Origin: an uncultured Flavobacteriaceae bacterium
GTDB lineage: Bacteria > Bacteroidota > Bacteroidia > Flavobacteriales > Flavobacteriaceae
Length of the DNA: 5,892 nt
NCBI GenBank assembly: GCA_938041595.1
Contig: CALITN010000138.1
Span: 1 to 5,892 of the forward strand
Direction: 5' to 3'
The translations under genes and the position numbers were made by a program. Below, one piece after another: positions 1-5,224 of the stretch. Under the pieces are notes generated by a model. The model was not told the origin of the DNA and ran no database searches. It saw nothing but the letters and a program-made list of their open reading frames with translations. Each line of letters starts with the position of its first letter. Position 1 is the first letter of the stretch.

Positions 1-1
1 C

Positions 2-382
2 GATCAGCAGCAACAAGATTTGTTTGCACTTGTCAATAAGGTACAGCCCGGCTATTTTAGAGAACAAACCGCGGCTTTGGGAAATTACTACGGAATTTAT
101 GACCAAGGGACGCTGGTGGCCTGTTGCGGTGAACGCATGCAAATGAAAGGATTTACCGAGATCAGTGCCATTGTTACCCAACCTAAAAGTAGGGGTAAGG
201 GCTATGCAAAACAACTTACCAAGCACACGACAGATTTCCTTTTTCAACAAAACAAAACCCCTTATTTACACGTATTGGAATCCAATGACAGAGCCATCGC
301 ATTGTATGAAAAATTAGGATTTCGCACCCGAAGAAAACTTACATTTTGGAGCATCGGTATCCATTCAGGAAGCAGCGTATAA
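2..382 (+). CDS. GNAT family N-acetyltransferase (FR47-like), 5'-truncated by window edge
   Basis: The frame is open from base 2 and ends at TAA 380-382, giving the last 126 residues of a protein that begins outside the window; the TTG at 20 is not needed as a start. The visible part is a GNAT acetyl-CoA-binding core. A beta strand EISAIVTQP leads into the acetyl-CoA loop and helix SRGKGYAKQL (R/Q-x-x-G-x-G/A pattern). These are followed by LHVLESNDRAIALYEKLGF, the typical strand and helix where N-x-x-A-I-x-L-Y-x-K-L-G-F closes the fold. This order is that of FR47-like GNAT enzymes, which move an acetyl group from acetyl-CoA to an amine, probably in the cytoplasm. The substrate cannot be told. 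FR47-type proteins are usually around 220-230 residues, so roughly the N-terminal half is missing. The family call is firm; the specificity is unknown. Confidence 0.85.
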   Translation, partial: DQQQQDLFALVNKVQPGYFREQTAALGNYYGIYDQGTLVACCGERMQMKGFTEISAIVTQPKSRGKGYAKQLTKHTTDFLFQQNKTPYLHVLESNDRAIALYEKLGFRTRRKLTFWSIGIHSGSSV

Positions 383-397
383 ATTCGGACTCAATTC

Positions 398-452
398 AGT
401 AGGAGGGAATATAAAATAAGGGGCGAACAATTGTCCTACTATAAATGGACAA
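398..452. repeat. Two overlapping, mutually exclusive inverted repeats
   Basis: AGTAGGA at 398-404 is the exact reverse complement of TCCTACT at 434-440 (29-nt loop). TTGTCC at 431-436 is the exact reverse complement of GGACAA at 447-452 (10-nt loop). The two stems share bases 434-436, so only one can form at a time. They start 16 nt after the acetyltransferase stop codon and are not followed by a T-tract, so they are not a classical terminator. Function unknown; stems of this length can arise by chance. Confidence 0.35.
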
Positions 453-505
453 AAACTGTCATCAAAACTTTTTTGAAACCAGCATTAAGACAAACGACAT
501 TACAG

Positions 506-519
506 TTCTTGTCCAAGAA
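506..519. promoter_or_regulatory. 14-bp palindrome, possible operator
   Basis: TTCTTGTCCAAGAA is a perfect 6-bp inverted repeat around a 2-bp centre. It is the best dyad in this interval and lies about 165 bp before the ATG at 684. The size would suit a dimeric regulator, but no regulator gene is next to it and no second copy is visible in the window. Confidence 0.25.
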
Positions 520-587
520 TACTTGTCAATACGTATCCTTTGGGTAGCATTATCAAAATAAACCAACTTTTTGCGCTCCAATTTCAC

Positions 588-615
588 GTTTAACAATTTT
601 TTTATAAAGTTAAAC
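588..615. promoter_or_regulatory. GTTTAAC / GTTAAAC repeat pair ahead of desaturase
   Basis: GTTTAAC at 588-594 and GTTAAAC at 609-615 are exact reverse complements. With their flanks they also form a near-direct repeat (GTTTAACAATT and GTTAAACAATT, 10 of 11 identical) with a period of 21 bp, two helical turns. The pair lies about 70 bp before the probable desaturase start at 684, so a regulator binding one face of the DNA is possible. This is inference from spacing only. Confidence 0.3.
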
Positions 616-683
616 AATTATAATATAGTAAGCAAGTATTTTATGATTTTGTTGAATATTTTTCACCAAAACTACTGTCGTCT

Positions 684-756
684 ATGGGTTTTGAAAGCTT
701 ATCTAATGTATTGATCTCTACTCTGTTGCTTGTTTGTTGGTTGATTCATCGTATTT
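684..756 (+). other. Out-of-frame N-terminal segment of the desaturase gene (apparent frameshift)
   Basis: An ATG at 684 opens a frame whose first 25 codons read as a short polar start followed by a hydrophobic segment (SNVLISTLLLVCWLIHRIF), like a first membrane helix. After about position 770 this frame turns into non-protein-like sequence and ends at 995, while the frame of the desaturase body begins at 745 without any ATG. The span 684-1656 is 973 nt, one base more than a whole number of codons. Removing a single T from the run of five T at 754-758, or a single A from the five A at 764-768, joins both frames into one 323-residue protein. The segment is therefore best read as the real N-terminus separated by a +1 frameshift (a sequencing indel or a true mutation). 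Confidence 0.55.
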
Positions 757-1656
757 TTGAAGCAAAAATCAGAGCCTGTGGAAATTCTAAATCTCATCCT
801 GCACACCATTTACAATACTGGGAATTGGTTCCTCAGAAGTATCCTTTTTCAGGTTCCTTGGTATTTGAACTACTTTTGGGGACTGGTTTTGATTTCTCTT
901 CTTATTTGGAGTTTGGAGATTTATTTTCCTTGGCGCAAACAGCAGGGGGTTTTCCGCAAGGATTTCTTTCGAGACCTCGCCCATATGTTTTTTAATTTTT
1001 TTCTATTTGCAACGGCCGTCAGTGGCTTCTACGCGGGTTTTGAGTATGGGTTGGAGCGTTTGGGTTTCGAAAAAGAATCTTTTGCATGGGTCAATCTTCG
1101 CAGCCTTCCGCCTTTATTGCAATACCTCCTCTTCTTTGTAGCAATGGACTTTGTCCAGTGGCTAACACATCTGGCATTGCATAAAATTCCAGCCTTATGG
1201 CGTTTTCATCAGATCCATCACAGTGTCAAAGAAATGGGCTTTGCCGCCCACTTCCGATACCATTGGATGGAAAATATTCTATACAAACCCCTAAAAACGT
1301 TGATGCTGTTGCTTTTGGGGGGCTTGGAACCTACCCATGCCTATGCTGTACATTTTCTAGCCATCACCATCGGACATCTGAATCATGCCAATGTTCGGAT
1401 CAGCTGGGGGCCGTTCAAATATCTTTTGAATAACCCCATTATGCACCTCTACCACCACGCCTATAACCTTCCTGCCGGGAAAATAGGGGTCAATTTTGGT
1501 ATTAGTCTTAGCCTGTGGGACTATCTGTTTGGAACGCATTATGTGCCTGAAGTCAACGGCGATATCAAACTGGGCTTCCCGGGGGATACACAGATTGGCG
1601 ATTCTTTTGTACAACAACAGCTACATGGCTTTTCAAAACAAAACCCTGACACCTAA
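757..1656 (+). CDS. Sterol desaturase / fatty acid hydroxylase superfamily membrane protein
   Basis: This is a di-iron membrane oxygenase or desaturase that acts on a lipid substrate in the inner membrane; the substrate cannot be told. The histidine clusters of the superfamily are all present (numbered from TTG 757): HLALH 138-142, HQIHH 151-155, GHLNH with H207 and H210, and HLYHH 230-234. They should bind the two irons. Hydrophobic segments lie at about 41-57, 78-98, 119-137 and 181-206. The 299-residue reading is near normal length, but its only start is a TTG at 757, because TGA at 742-744 closes the frame upstream and the next in-frame ATG is at 985. A better start is the ATG at 684 with one frameshift near 754-768, giving 323 residues with one more N-terminal helix. 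The catalytic body is intact, so it would work if the shift is a sequencing error or if translation starts at TTG. TAA is at 1654-1656. Family confidence is high, start confidence low. Confidence 0.88.
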   Translation: MKQKSEPVEILNLILHTIYNTGNWFLRSILFQVPWYLNYFWGLVLISLLIWSLEIYFPWRKQQGVFRKDFFRDLAHMFFNFFLFATAVSGFYAGFEYGLERLGFEKESFAWVNLRSLPPLLQYLLFFVAMDFVQWLTHLALHKIPALWRFHQIHHSVKEMGFAAHFRYHWMENILYKPLKTLMLLLLGGLEPTHAYAVHFLAITIGHLNHANVRISWGPFKYLLNNPIMHLYHHAYNLPAGKIGVNFGISLSLWDYLFGTHYVPEVNGDIKLGFPGDTQIGDSFVQQQLHGFSKQNPDT

Positions 1657-1673
1657 AAAGCAGGCTCGGGTTT
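1641..1673 (+). terminator. Weak hairpin overlapping the desaturase stop codon
   Basis: AAACCC (1641-1646) pairs with GGGTTT (1668-1673), and inside it CCT (1652-1654) can pair with AGG (1662-1664). The stop codon lies within the structure, and TTTGTTAATTATT follows. It resembles a weak intrinsic terminator, but the large internal loops and the broken T-tract make this uncertain. Confidence 0.28.
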
Positions 1674-1680
1674 GTTAATT

Positions 1681-1712
1681 ATTGTATGAATCCCTGAAGT
1701 GGGTTATCTTTA
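1681..1712 (+). promoter_or_regulatory. Possible Bacteroidota-type promoter for the DUF6356-like gene
   Basis: TATCTTTA at 1705-1712 differs from the -7 consensus TAnnTTTG in the last base only. ATTG at 1681-1684 lies 20 nt before it, matching the TTG (-33) element and spacing of Bacteroidota promoters. Transcription would start right at or just before the ATG at 1717, so the mRNA would be nearly leaderless. The AT-rich background makes chance matches common. Confidence 0.38.
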
Positions 1713-1716
1713 GTTA

Positions 1717-1914
1717 ATGAAGAATCTTTTTACAGAGCATCCCAAACAAGTGGGAGAGGGTTATTTCCAACATTGTTGGTTTGCTGTAAAAACAGGAAGT
1801 AAACTAATGGTCTGGGGGATCATTGCAATAATTCACGGGATATTTCCTTTTTTGTTTATCACCTATGTTTCTGAGAAAATCAAGCAACTCTATCTGCAAA
1901 TCAACAAACGCTAA
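1717..1914 (+). CDS. DUF6356-like small membrane-associated protein
   Basis: A 65-residue protein from ATG 1717 to TAA 1912-1914. The N-terminal pattern FTEHPKQVGEGYFQH, followed by a hydrophobic stretch (about residues 29-52, containing VWGIIAIIHGIFPFLFITY) and a short amphipathic end with SEKIKQLY, matches what I recall of DUF6356 proteins: FxxHPxxVGExYxxH, then a single helix with H-x-x-F-P-F-L-F, then a T-S-x-x-I-x-x-L-Y-like end. These are small proteins of unknown function, probably anchored in the inner membrane by one helix. The gene lies 60 nt after the desaturase on the same strand and may be cotranscribed or use its own promoter at 1681-1712. Length is normal for short members of the family. 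The family assignment is from memory and the function is unknown. Confidence 0.75.
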   Translation: MKNLFTEHPKQVGEGYFQHCWFAVKTGSKLMVWGIIAIIHGIFPFLFITYVSEKIKQLYLQINKR

Positions 1915-2186
1915 TCTGGGCAAACAACTTTATTGCGATGTAAACGGCAAACAACTCTAAAGAAACGCCCGGAACGGTTAACGATCCTGTTGGGAAACTT
2001 GGACCTTAGTGCCCAAAAAACTCTCCAAATGGGAATGTTTAGGGCTTTGTAGTTGTGATGTTCTGTGCTTTGTGAGATGGTTGTGTGTTCACTTGTTTCC
2101 ATCTTGCCAAATACTTTACCCCTTGTAGCCATTTCTTTTGTAAATCCTAAACTACCAGCTACTCGATATAAAATAATAATCGATAC
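1915..2186. other. Non-coding interval between convergent genes, with an 11-bp direct repeat
   Basis: No convincing gene: the longest open frame here (minus strand, 1911-2132) lacks a recognisable fold or composition and reads through the repeat. GGCAAACAACT occurs twice (1919-1929 and 1946-1956). TCGATA also occurs twice near the end (2163-2168 and 2180-2185). I find no strong intrinsic terminator for either flanking gene. Confidence 0.55.
1919..1956. repeat. Direct repeat of GGCAAACAACT, period 27 bp
   Basis: Two exact 11-bp copies, 1919-1929 and 1946-1956, start 5 bp after the DUF6356-like stop codon. Flanking bases differ between the copies. Only two copies exist, with no third unit, so this is not an array. 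It may be a small duplication or a remnant; function unknown. Confidence 0.5.
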
Positions 2187-2903
2187 TTAAGAACCCCTAA
2201 CCAGAACATCCGTTCCCAAATGGCGTTCGTCTTTATTGGTATACCAGGCTCTTATTTTGGGAATTTTCATGCCTTGTATGTCTATTTCTTCAGAAAGCAG
2301 AATGTATTCTCCGTCGTTTTTGGCCTCATCATGGAAGAATTGGTAGTGTCGCAATTGATAACTCTTTGGGTCAAAATAAAAATACCACCGGTCTTTCCCT
2401 ACTTCAGGATCGTAGTCCACTCGAAGACGGAGATAAACGGCACCGCGCCAGTTTACCTCTTGAACTTCGGGCTGCAATCGAGTTCCAGGGTCTTTTAGTT
2501 TCATGGGCAATCCATACAGATAGGCGTAATAGTCGCGCATTTGAGTGGTCCGTTTACAGTTCAGTCGGTAGGTCTCTCGCTGTTCTTCGGAAATATCCTG
2601 ACTCCCATTCAGCCAATACGTACAGATCCCATTGGCCCATTCAGACACGGAAGTGGTACCCTCTTGGGTTACTGTACTTTTAAAATAACGCCGTGGGAAG
2701 TTCAATTCCAACTGGCTCATCCGTTTTCCCTTTTGGGGTGCGGTCATTTCTATGGCTAAAGTGCCTGAAAAAGTTGCCCAATGCCCTTCGGGATCATGGT
2801 AGGCGATACTCTTATCTAGAACCTCCATCGCTGTGGGCTGTTGTGCTAGGGTAAAAAAAGGAAAAACGCTCCATCCAAAAAGAAGAATTTGAAATGCTTT
2901 CAT
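2187..2903 (-). CDS. DUF6503-like secreted protein
   Basis: A 238-residue protein from ATG (2903-2901) to TAA (2189-2187) on the minus strand. Residues 1-20 are a Sec signal peptide ending FFTLA before QQ, a usual cleavage site in Flavobacteriia, so the protein should be periplasmic or outer-membrane associated. The mature part has features I recall from DUF6503: DKSIAYHDPEGHWATFSGTL near the start, a YYAYLYGLPMKLKDPGT-type segment in the middle, and DRWYFYFDPKSYQLRHYQFF followed by acidic DEAKNDGEYI near the end. The alternating strand-like pattern is reminiscent of LolA/LolB-type lipoprotein-carrier folds, but this is only an impression. No lipobox cysteine is present. It is transcribed divergently from the helicase gene, with 212 bp between the starts. 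No enzymatic function can be given. Confidence 0.8.
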   Translation of the reverse strand: MKAFQILLFGWSVFPFFTLAQQPTAMEVLDKSIAYHDPEGHWATFSGTLAIEMTAPQKGKRMSQLELNFPRRYFKSTVTQEGTTSVSEWANGICTYWLNGSQDISEEQRETYRLNCKRTTQMRDYYAYLYGLPMKLKDPGTRLQPEVQEVNWRGAVYLRLRVDYDPEVGKDRWYFYFDPKSYQLRHYQFFHDEAKNDGEYILLSEEIDIQGMKIPKIRAWYTNKDERHLGTDVLVRGS

Positions 2904-2930
2904 AGGTAAGATTATTTAGAGAATGATGGA

Positions 2931-2938
2931 TAAAGATA
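2931..2938 (-). promoter_or_regulatory. Possible -7 element for the DUF6503-like gene
   Basis: Read on the minus strand, bases 2938-2931 are TATCTTTA, one base from TAnnTTTG and identical to the element proposed before the DUF6356-like gene. It would start a transcript about 20 nt before the ATG at 2903. No TTG is visible at the -33 position, so the call is weak. Confidence 0.3.
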
Positions 2939-2954
2939 GTATTCTTTTTAGGGA

Positions 2955-2986
2955 TTAGGTCAGCTCTGTGGGAAGTCGTACTTTTG
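2955..2986 (+). promoter_or_regulatory. Probable promoter for the DEAD-box helicase gene
   Basis: TACTTTTG at 2979-2986 matches TAnnTTTG exactly. TTA at 2955-2957 lies 21 nt upstream, one base from the TTG of the -33 element. A start around 2991-2994 would give a 5' leader of about 120 nt before the ATG at 3116. A second weaker candidate lies closer: TTG 3073-3075, 20 nt, then GTGATTTG 3096-3103, which would leave a very short leader. Confidence 0.42.
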
Positions 2987-3053
2987 CCGCGAGCTGAATA
3001 AAACAGCCGCACTATTAAAGCAACACAGCATCCTTTCAACTTACAGGCACCAC

Positions 3054-3085
3054 TTTGGGAGAATTACAATTTTTGTATTCCCAAA
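3054..3085 (+). promoter_or_regulatory. Hairpin in the 5' leader of the DEAD-box helicase gene
   Basis: TTTGGGA (3054-3060) is the exact reverse complement of TCCCAAA (3079-3085). The stem can continue with AT and then ACAA (3066-3069) pairing with TTGT (3073-3076), allowing bulges of GA and T on the left arm, for about 13 pairs and a 3-nt loop. It ends 30 nt before the helicase ATG and has no terminator-like T-tract after it. If transcribed from 2979-2986 it lies in the mRNA leader, where it could affect translation or mRNA decay, possibly with temperature. Confidence 0.42.
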
Positions 3086-3115
3086 CACAGTCATTGTGAT
3101 TTGTAACAACATCCT

Positions 3116-4438
3116 ATGAGAAAACCAAAAACAAGGGGCAAATCGCAAGAAAAAAATCCCAAAAGCTTTCGCGGCAAACGCACTGAAAAGAGAGAAAATT
3201 CGAAAAGCAATCGTTCTTTCCGTTCCCGCCCCAAACGAAAAGGAGGAAGTGGACGAAGCAGCGCAGGGAGTCGTTTTAAAAAGCAACAACTGGATCCCAA
3301 TACGCTCATCAACAAAACCCTCACGCAAACCGAAAAGAAAGAAGTAGTGACGCGCTCCTTTGCTTCTTTACCACTTCATGCCAAATTACAATCGCGCTTA
3401 AAAGTCAAAAAGTTTGTCGACACCACTGAAATCCAAGACAAAACGATTGAGATGATTTTGGAAGGGGAAAATATCATGGGAATTGCCAATACCGGTACCG
3501 GGAAAACAGGGGCATTCCTAATCCCAATCATCGAACGCTTGCTCTACAACAAAAAGAAAAATAGAAGTATTGTTTTGGTCCCCACGCGAGAACTCGCACA
3601 GCAGGTCGAAACCGAATTTAAAAGCCTTACCAAAGGCCTTCAGATTTACTCCCATTGCTTGATTGGTGGGACGAATATCAACAAAGATGTGTCCAAGTTA
3701 CGACGTGAAGCCCATATTATCATTGGAACACCTGGGCGAGTGAATGATATGCTGAACAGAAGAGCCCTTAAGCTTTTTGATACGACTAATTTAGTGCTTG
3801 ATGAGTTTGATACTATGTTGGACATGGGCTTTCAGCAAGAAGTGCTTAAAATTGTAGATCAGATGCCCAATCGGCAGCAAACAATTTTATTTTCGGCCAC
3901 TCAAACAGAAAAACAAAAAGCCATCATTCAAAACCTAATGCCGGAATACCAAAAGGTTCGTGTGTCCCAAGGGGAATCCAATACGGATAATATCTATCAA
4001 GATGTCATTCGAGTGGAAAATCCGGAAGAGAAAAATCAGATTTTACAGGAGCTACTGCGCCGAAAAGAATACCGCAAGGTGCTCATCTTTCTGGATACCA
4101 AACGACAAGTAACCCGCCTCTACCGACAGCTTAAAAAGAATGATTTTCGTGTAGACGAAATCCACGGGGACAAATCCCAAAACTATCGATCAAAAGCTAT
4201 TCAAAACTTTAAATCTGGGAAGATTCAAGTAATGGTTGCTACGGATGTTGCTTCGCGAGGAATTGATATTGACAATATCTCGCTGGTAGTGAATTATCAC
4301 ATTCCGGGTTCGCGAGAAAGCTATGTACATAGAATCGGAAGAACTGGACGAGCAGGCAAGGAAGGTCATGCCATTACTTTTGTCCAAAAGAGTGGATCCC
4401 AATCCGCAAAACCAAGACAAAACAAACCGTCTTTATAA
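3116..4438 (+). CDS. DEAD-box ATP-dependent RNA helicase (DEFD variant)
   Basis: A 440-residue cytoplasmic enzyme that unwinds RNA or remodels RNA-protein complexes using ATP. Residues 1-60 form a Lys/Arg/Ser-rich disordered extension likely to bind RNA. The two RecA-like domains carry all motifs: Q motif around F100-Q107 (KFVDTTEIQ); I, ANTGTGKT 124-131; Ia, PTREL 156-160; GG 184-185; Ib, TPGR 205-208; II, DEFD 229-232; III, SAT 260-262; IV, LIFLDTK near 323-329; V, ATDVASRGID 375-384; VI, HRIGRTGR 405-412. Motif II has Phe instead of Ala, leaving the catalytic Asp-Glu intact. I recall DEFD, followed by xMLDMGF, from a Bacteroidota helicase subgroup close to RhlE/DeaD, so it is probably lineage-typical. 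The C-terminus stops soon after motif VI, which also suits that subgroup. The ATG at 3116 is chosen because the basic extension reads continuously from it. Likely roles are ribosome assembly or cold adaptation. No specific RNA target can be named. Confidence 0.93.
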   Translation: MRKPKTRGKSQEKNPKSFRGKRTEKRENSKSNRSFRSRPKRKGGSGRSSAGSRFKKQQLDPNTLINKTLTQTEKKEVVTRSFASLPLHAKLQSRLKVKKFVDTTEIQDKTIEMILEGENIMGIANTGTGKTGAFLIPIIERLLYNKKKNRSIVLVPTRELAQQVETEFKSLTKGLQIYSHCLIGGTNINKDVSKLRREAHIIIGTPGRVNDMLNRRALKLFDTTNLVLDEFDTMLDMGFQQEVLKIVDQMPNRQQTILFSATQTEKQKAIIQNLMPEYQKVRVSQGESNTDNIYQDVIRVENPEEKNQILQELLRRKEYRKVLIFLDTKRQVTRLYRQLKKNDFRVDEIHGDKSQNYRSKAIQNFKSGKIQVMVATDVASRGIDIDNISLVVNYHIPGSRESYVHRIGRTGRAGKEGHAITFVQKSGSQSAKPRQNKPSL

Positions 4439-4502
4439 AAGATTGCCAAAGTGTTTTTCTTTAATGCCTAAGGGAGCTAAAAGCCCAATTCCCAGAAAAT
4501 TG

Positions 4503-4510
4503 TATCTTTA
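4503..4510 (+). promoter_or_regulatory. Possible -7 element upstream of the lipoprotein gene
   Basis: TATCTTTA at 4503-4510 is one base from TAnnTTTG and lies 145 nt before the ATG at 4656. I see no TTG at the proper upstream spacing. If active it would yield a long leader containing the hairpin at 4606-4626. Weak call. Confidence 0.22.
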
Positions 4511-4605
4511 AGCAACCCTAAATTAAATCCCATGAATTCGCAGTAGTCGCGGCACCCTCCTCTGTTCTCACGCTCCAATTTCTTTACATACAGTCAAAAC
4601 AACTA

Positions 4606-4626
4606 AGGGTCCCAACAAAGGACCTT
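4606..4626 (+). repeat. Small hairpin in the leader of the lipoprotein gene
   Basis: AGGGTCC (4606-4612) pairs with GGACCTT (4620-4626): seven pairs including one G-U, with a 7-nt loop CAACAAA. It ends 29 nt before the ATG at 4656. No T-tract follows, so it is not a terminator; it may be a leader structure or chance. Confidence 0.35.
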
Positions 4627-4655
4627 AAACCATTACTAACTATAATCCATTTAAA

Positions 4656-5168
4656 ATGAAAAAATTACTGTTTTTTAGCTTGTCATTAGCTCTTATGAGC
4701 TGCCAAACCGCTTCTCCTGAACGCGAAATTGGCTATCACCCAAATAAAGACAAAGACGTTGTCAACACCGGATGGTATTTGGGAACTGATGCAGCTATCG
4801 ATGTGGTTGTGGCCCTTGACAAAGTTTGGAAAGAACGTGACTTCGAAACGATGGCTACTTTCTTTGCCGATTCTGTTCGAATCACCACCAGCCGTGGGCA
4901 ACGCTATTACACTGCAGAAGCTTTCTTTGCTCCTATGAAAGAAAGAAAAAACCCTAGCTTAAGTTGGGAACTAATGTCCATTCACTCGGTAGACATAAAA
5001 CCCAATACGGGAGGCGAACATGTTATGGCACGATTCAAAAATACATGGAAAGATTCCCTTGGAAATGACAGAATATCCAATTCCTTTGAAAGTTATTATG
5101 TCGTAGACGGGAAAGTAGTATGGCTTGATCAATTTGCGCAGCGTCCCCTAAAAGAAAGTTCTGAATAG
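4656..5168 (+). CDS. NTF2-like / SnoaL-type lipoprotein
   Basis: A 170-residue protein from ATG 4656 to TAG 5166-5168. Residues 1-16 form a lipoprotein signal peptide with the lipobox LMSC, so Cys16 should be lipidated and the protein anchored in the outer or inner membrane. Residues 17-45 are a polar linker. Residues 46-160 look like an NTF2/SnoaL cone fold. A first helix (AAIDVVVALDKVWKERDF) leads into FETMATFFADSVRITTSRG, the usual helix and first strand with the F-x-D-S-V pattern. Later come strands including HVMARFKNTW and an ending YYVVDGKVVWLDQFAQ. In this superfamily the domain may be an enzyme, a ligand binder or a structural part; no catalytic set is recognisable, so function is open. 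The ATG has an A-rich leader (TTTAAAATG). It is followed on the same strand by the plug-only protein and is probably cotranscribed with it. Confidence 0.85.
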   Translation: MKKLLFFSLSLALMSCQTASPEREIGYHPNKDKDVVNTGWYLGTDAAIDVVVALDKVWKERDFETMATFFADSVRITTSRGQRYYTAEAFFAPMKERKNPSLSWELMSIHSVDIKPNTGGEHVMARFKNTWKDSLGNDRISNSFESYYVVDGKVVWLDQFAQRPLKESSE

Positions 5169-5224
5169 GAAAAACGAAACGTATGAAAAAAATCCTAGTG
5201 ATTTTAATAAAAACTAATTTTACC

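Larger units (their letters stand above)
383..683. other. Non-coding, AT-rich interval with small inverted repeats
   Basis: I see no convincing gene in these 301 bases on either strand. It holds two overlapping hairpin options just after the acetyltransferase (398-452), a 14-bp palindrome (506-519), and a GTTTAAC/GTTAAAC pair (588-615) ahead of the desaturase. TGATTTTG at 644-651 is one mismatch from the Bacteroidota -7 consensus TAnnTTTG and lies 33 nt before the ATG at 684, but no clear TTG partner was found at the expected spacing. No clear intrinsic terminator follows the acetyltransferase. Confidence 0.6.

Noticed and set aside
398..452. Intrinsic terminator of the acetyltransferase gene
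   Set aside because: The stems are short, one loop is 29 nt, and no T-run follows either stem.
684..995. 103-residue open frame on the plus strand taken as a separate gene
   Set aside because: Only its first 25 or so codons look protein-like; the rest overlaps the desaturase body in another frame and reads as low-quality sequence. It is treated as the displaced N-terminus of the desaturase.
1919..1956. CRISPR or other repeat array
   Set aside because: Only two 11-bp copies, with one interval and no further units.
1911..2132. 73-residue open frame on the minus strand between the convergent genes
   Set aside because: No recognisable domain or signal peptide, and it runs through the direct repeat. 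Nothing supports it beyond being open.
3041..3328. Minus-strand open frames opposite the helicase N-terminus
   Set aside because: They are mirrors of the A-rich, Lys/Arg-coding extension, giving Phe/Leu-rich sequence with no family resemblance.
4323..4511. Frame overlapping the end of the helicase gene as a frameshifted C-terminal extension
   Set aside because: The helicase already has all motifs and a short tail after motif VI, as I recall for its subgroup; the alternative frame adds no recognisable domain.
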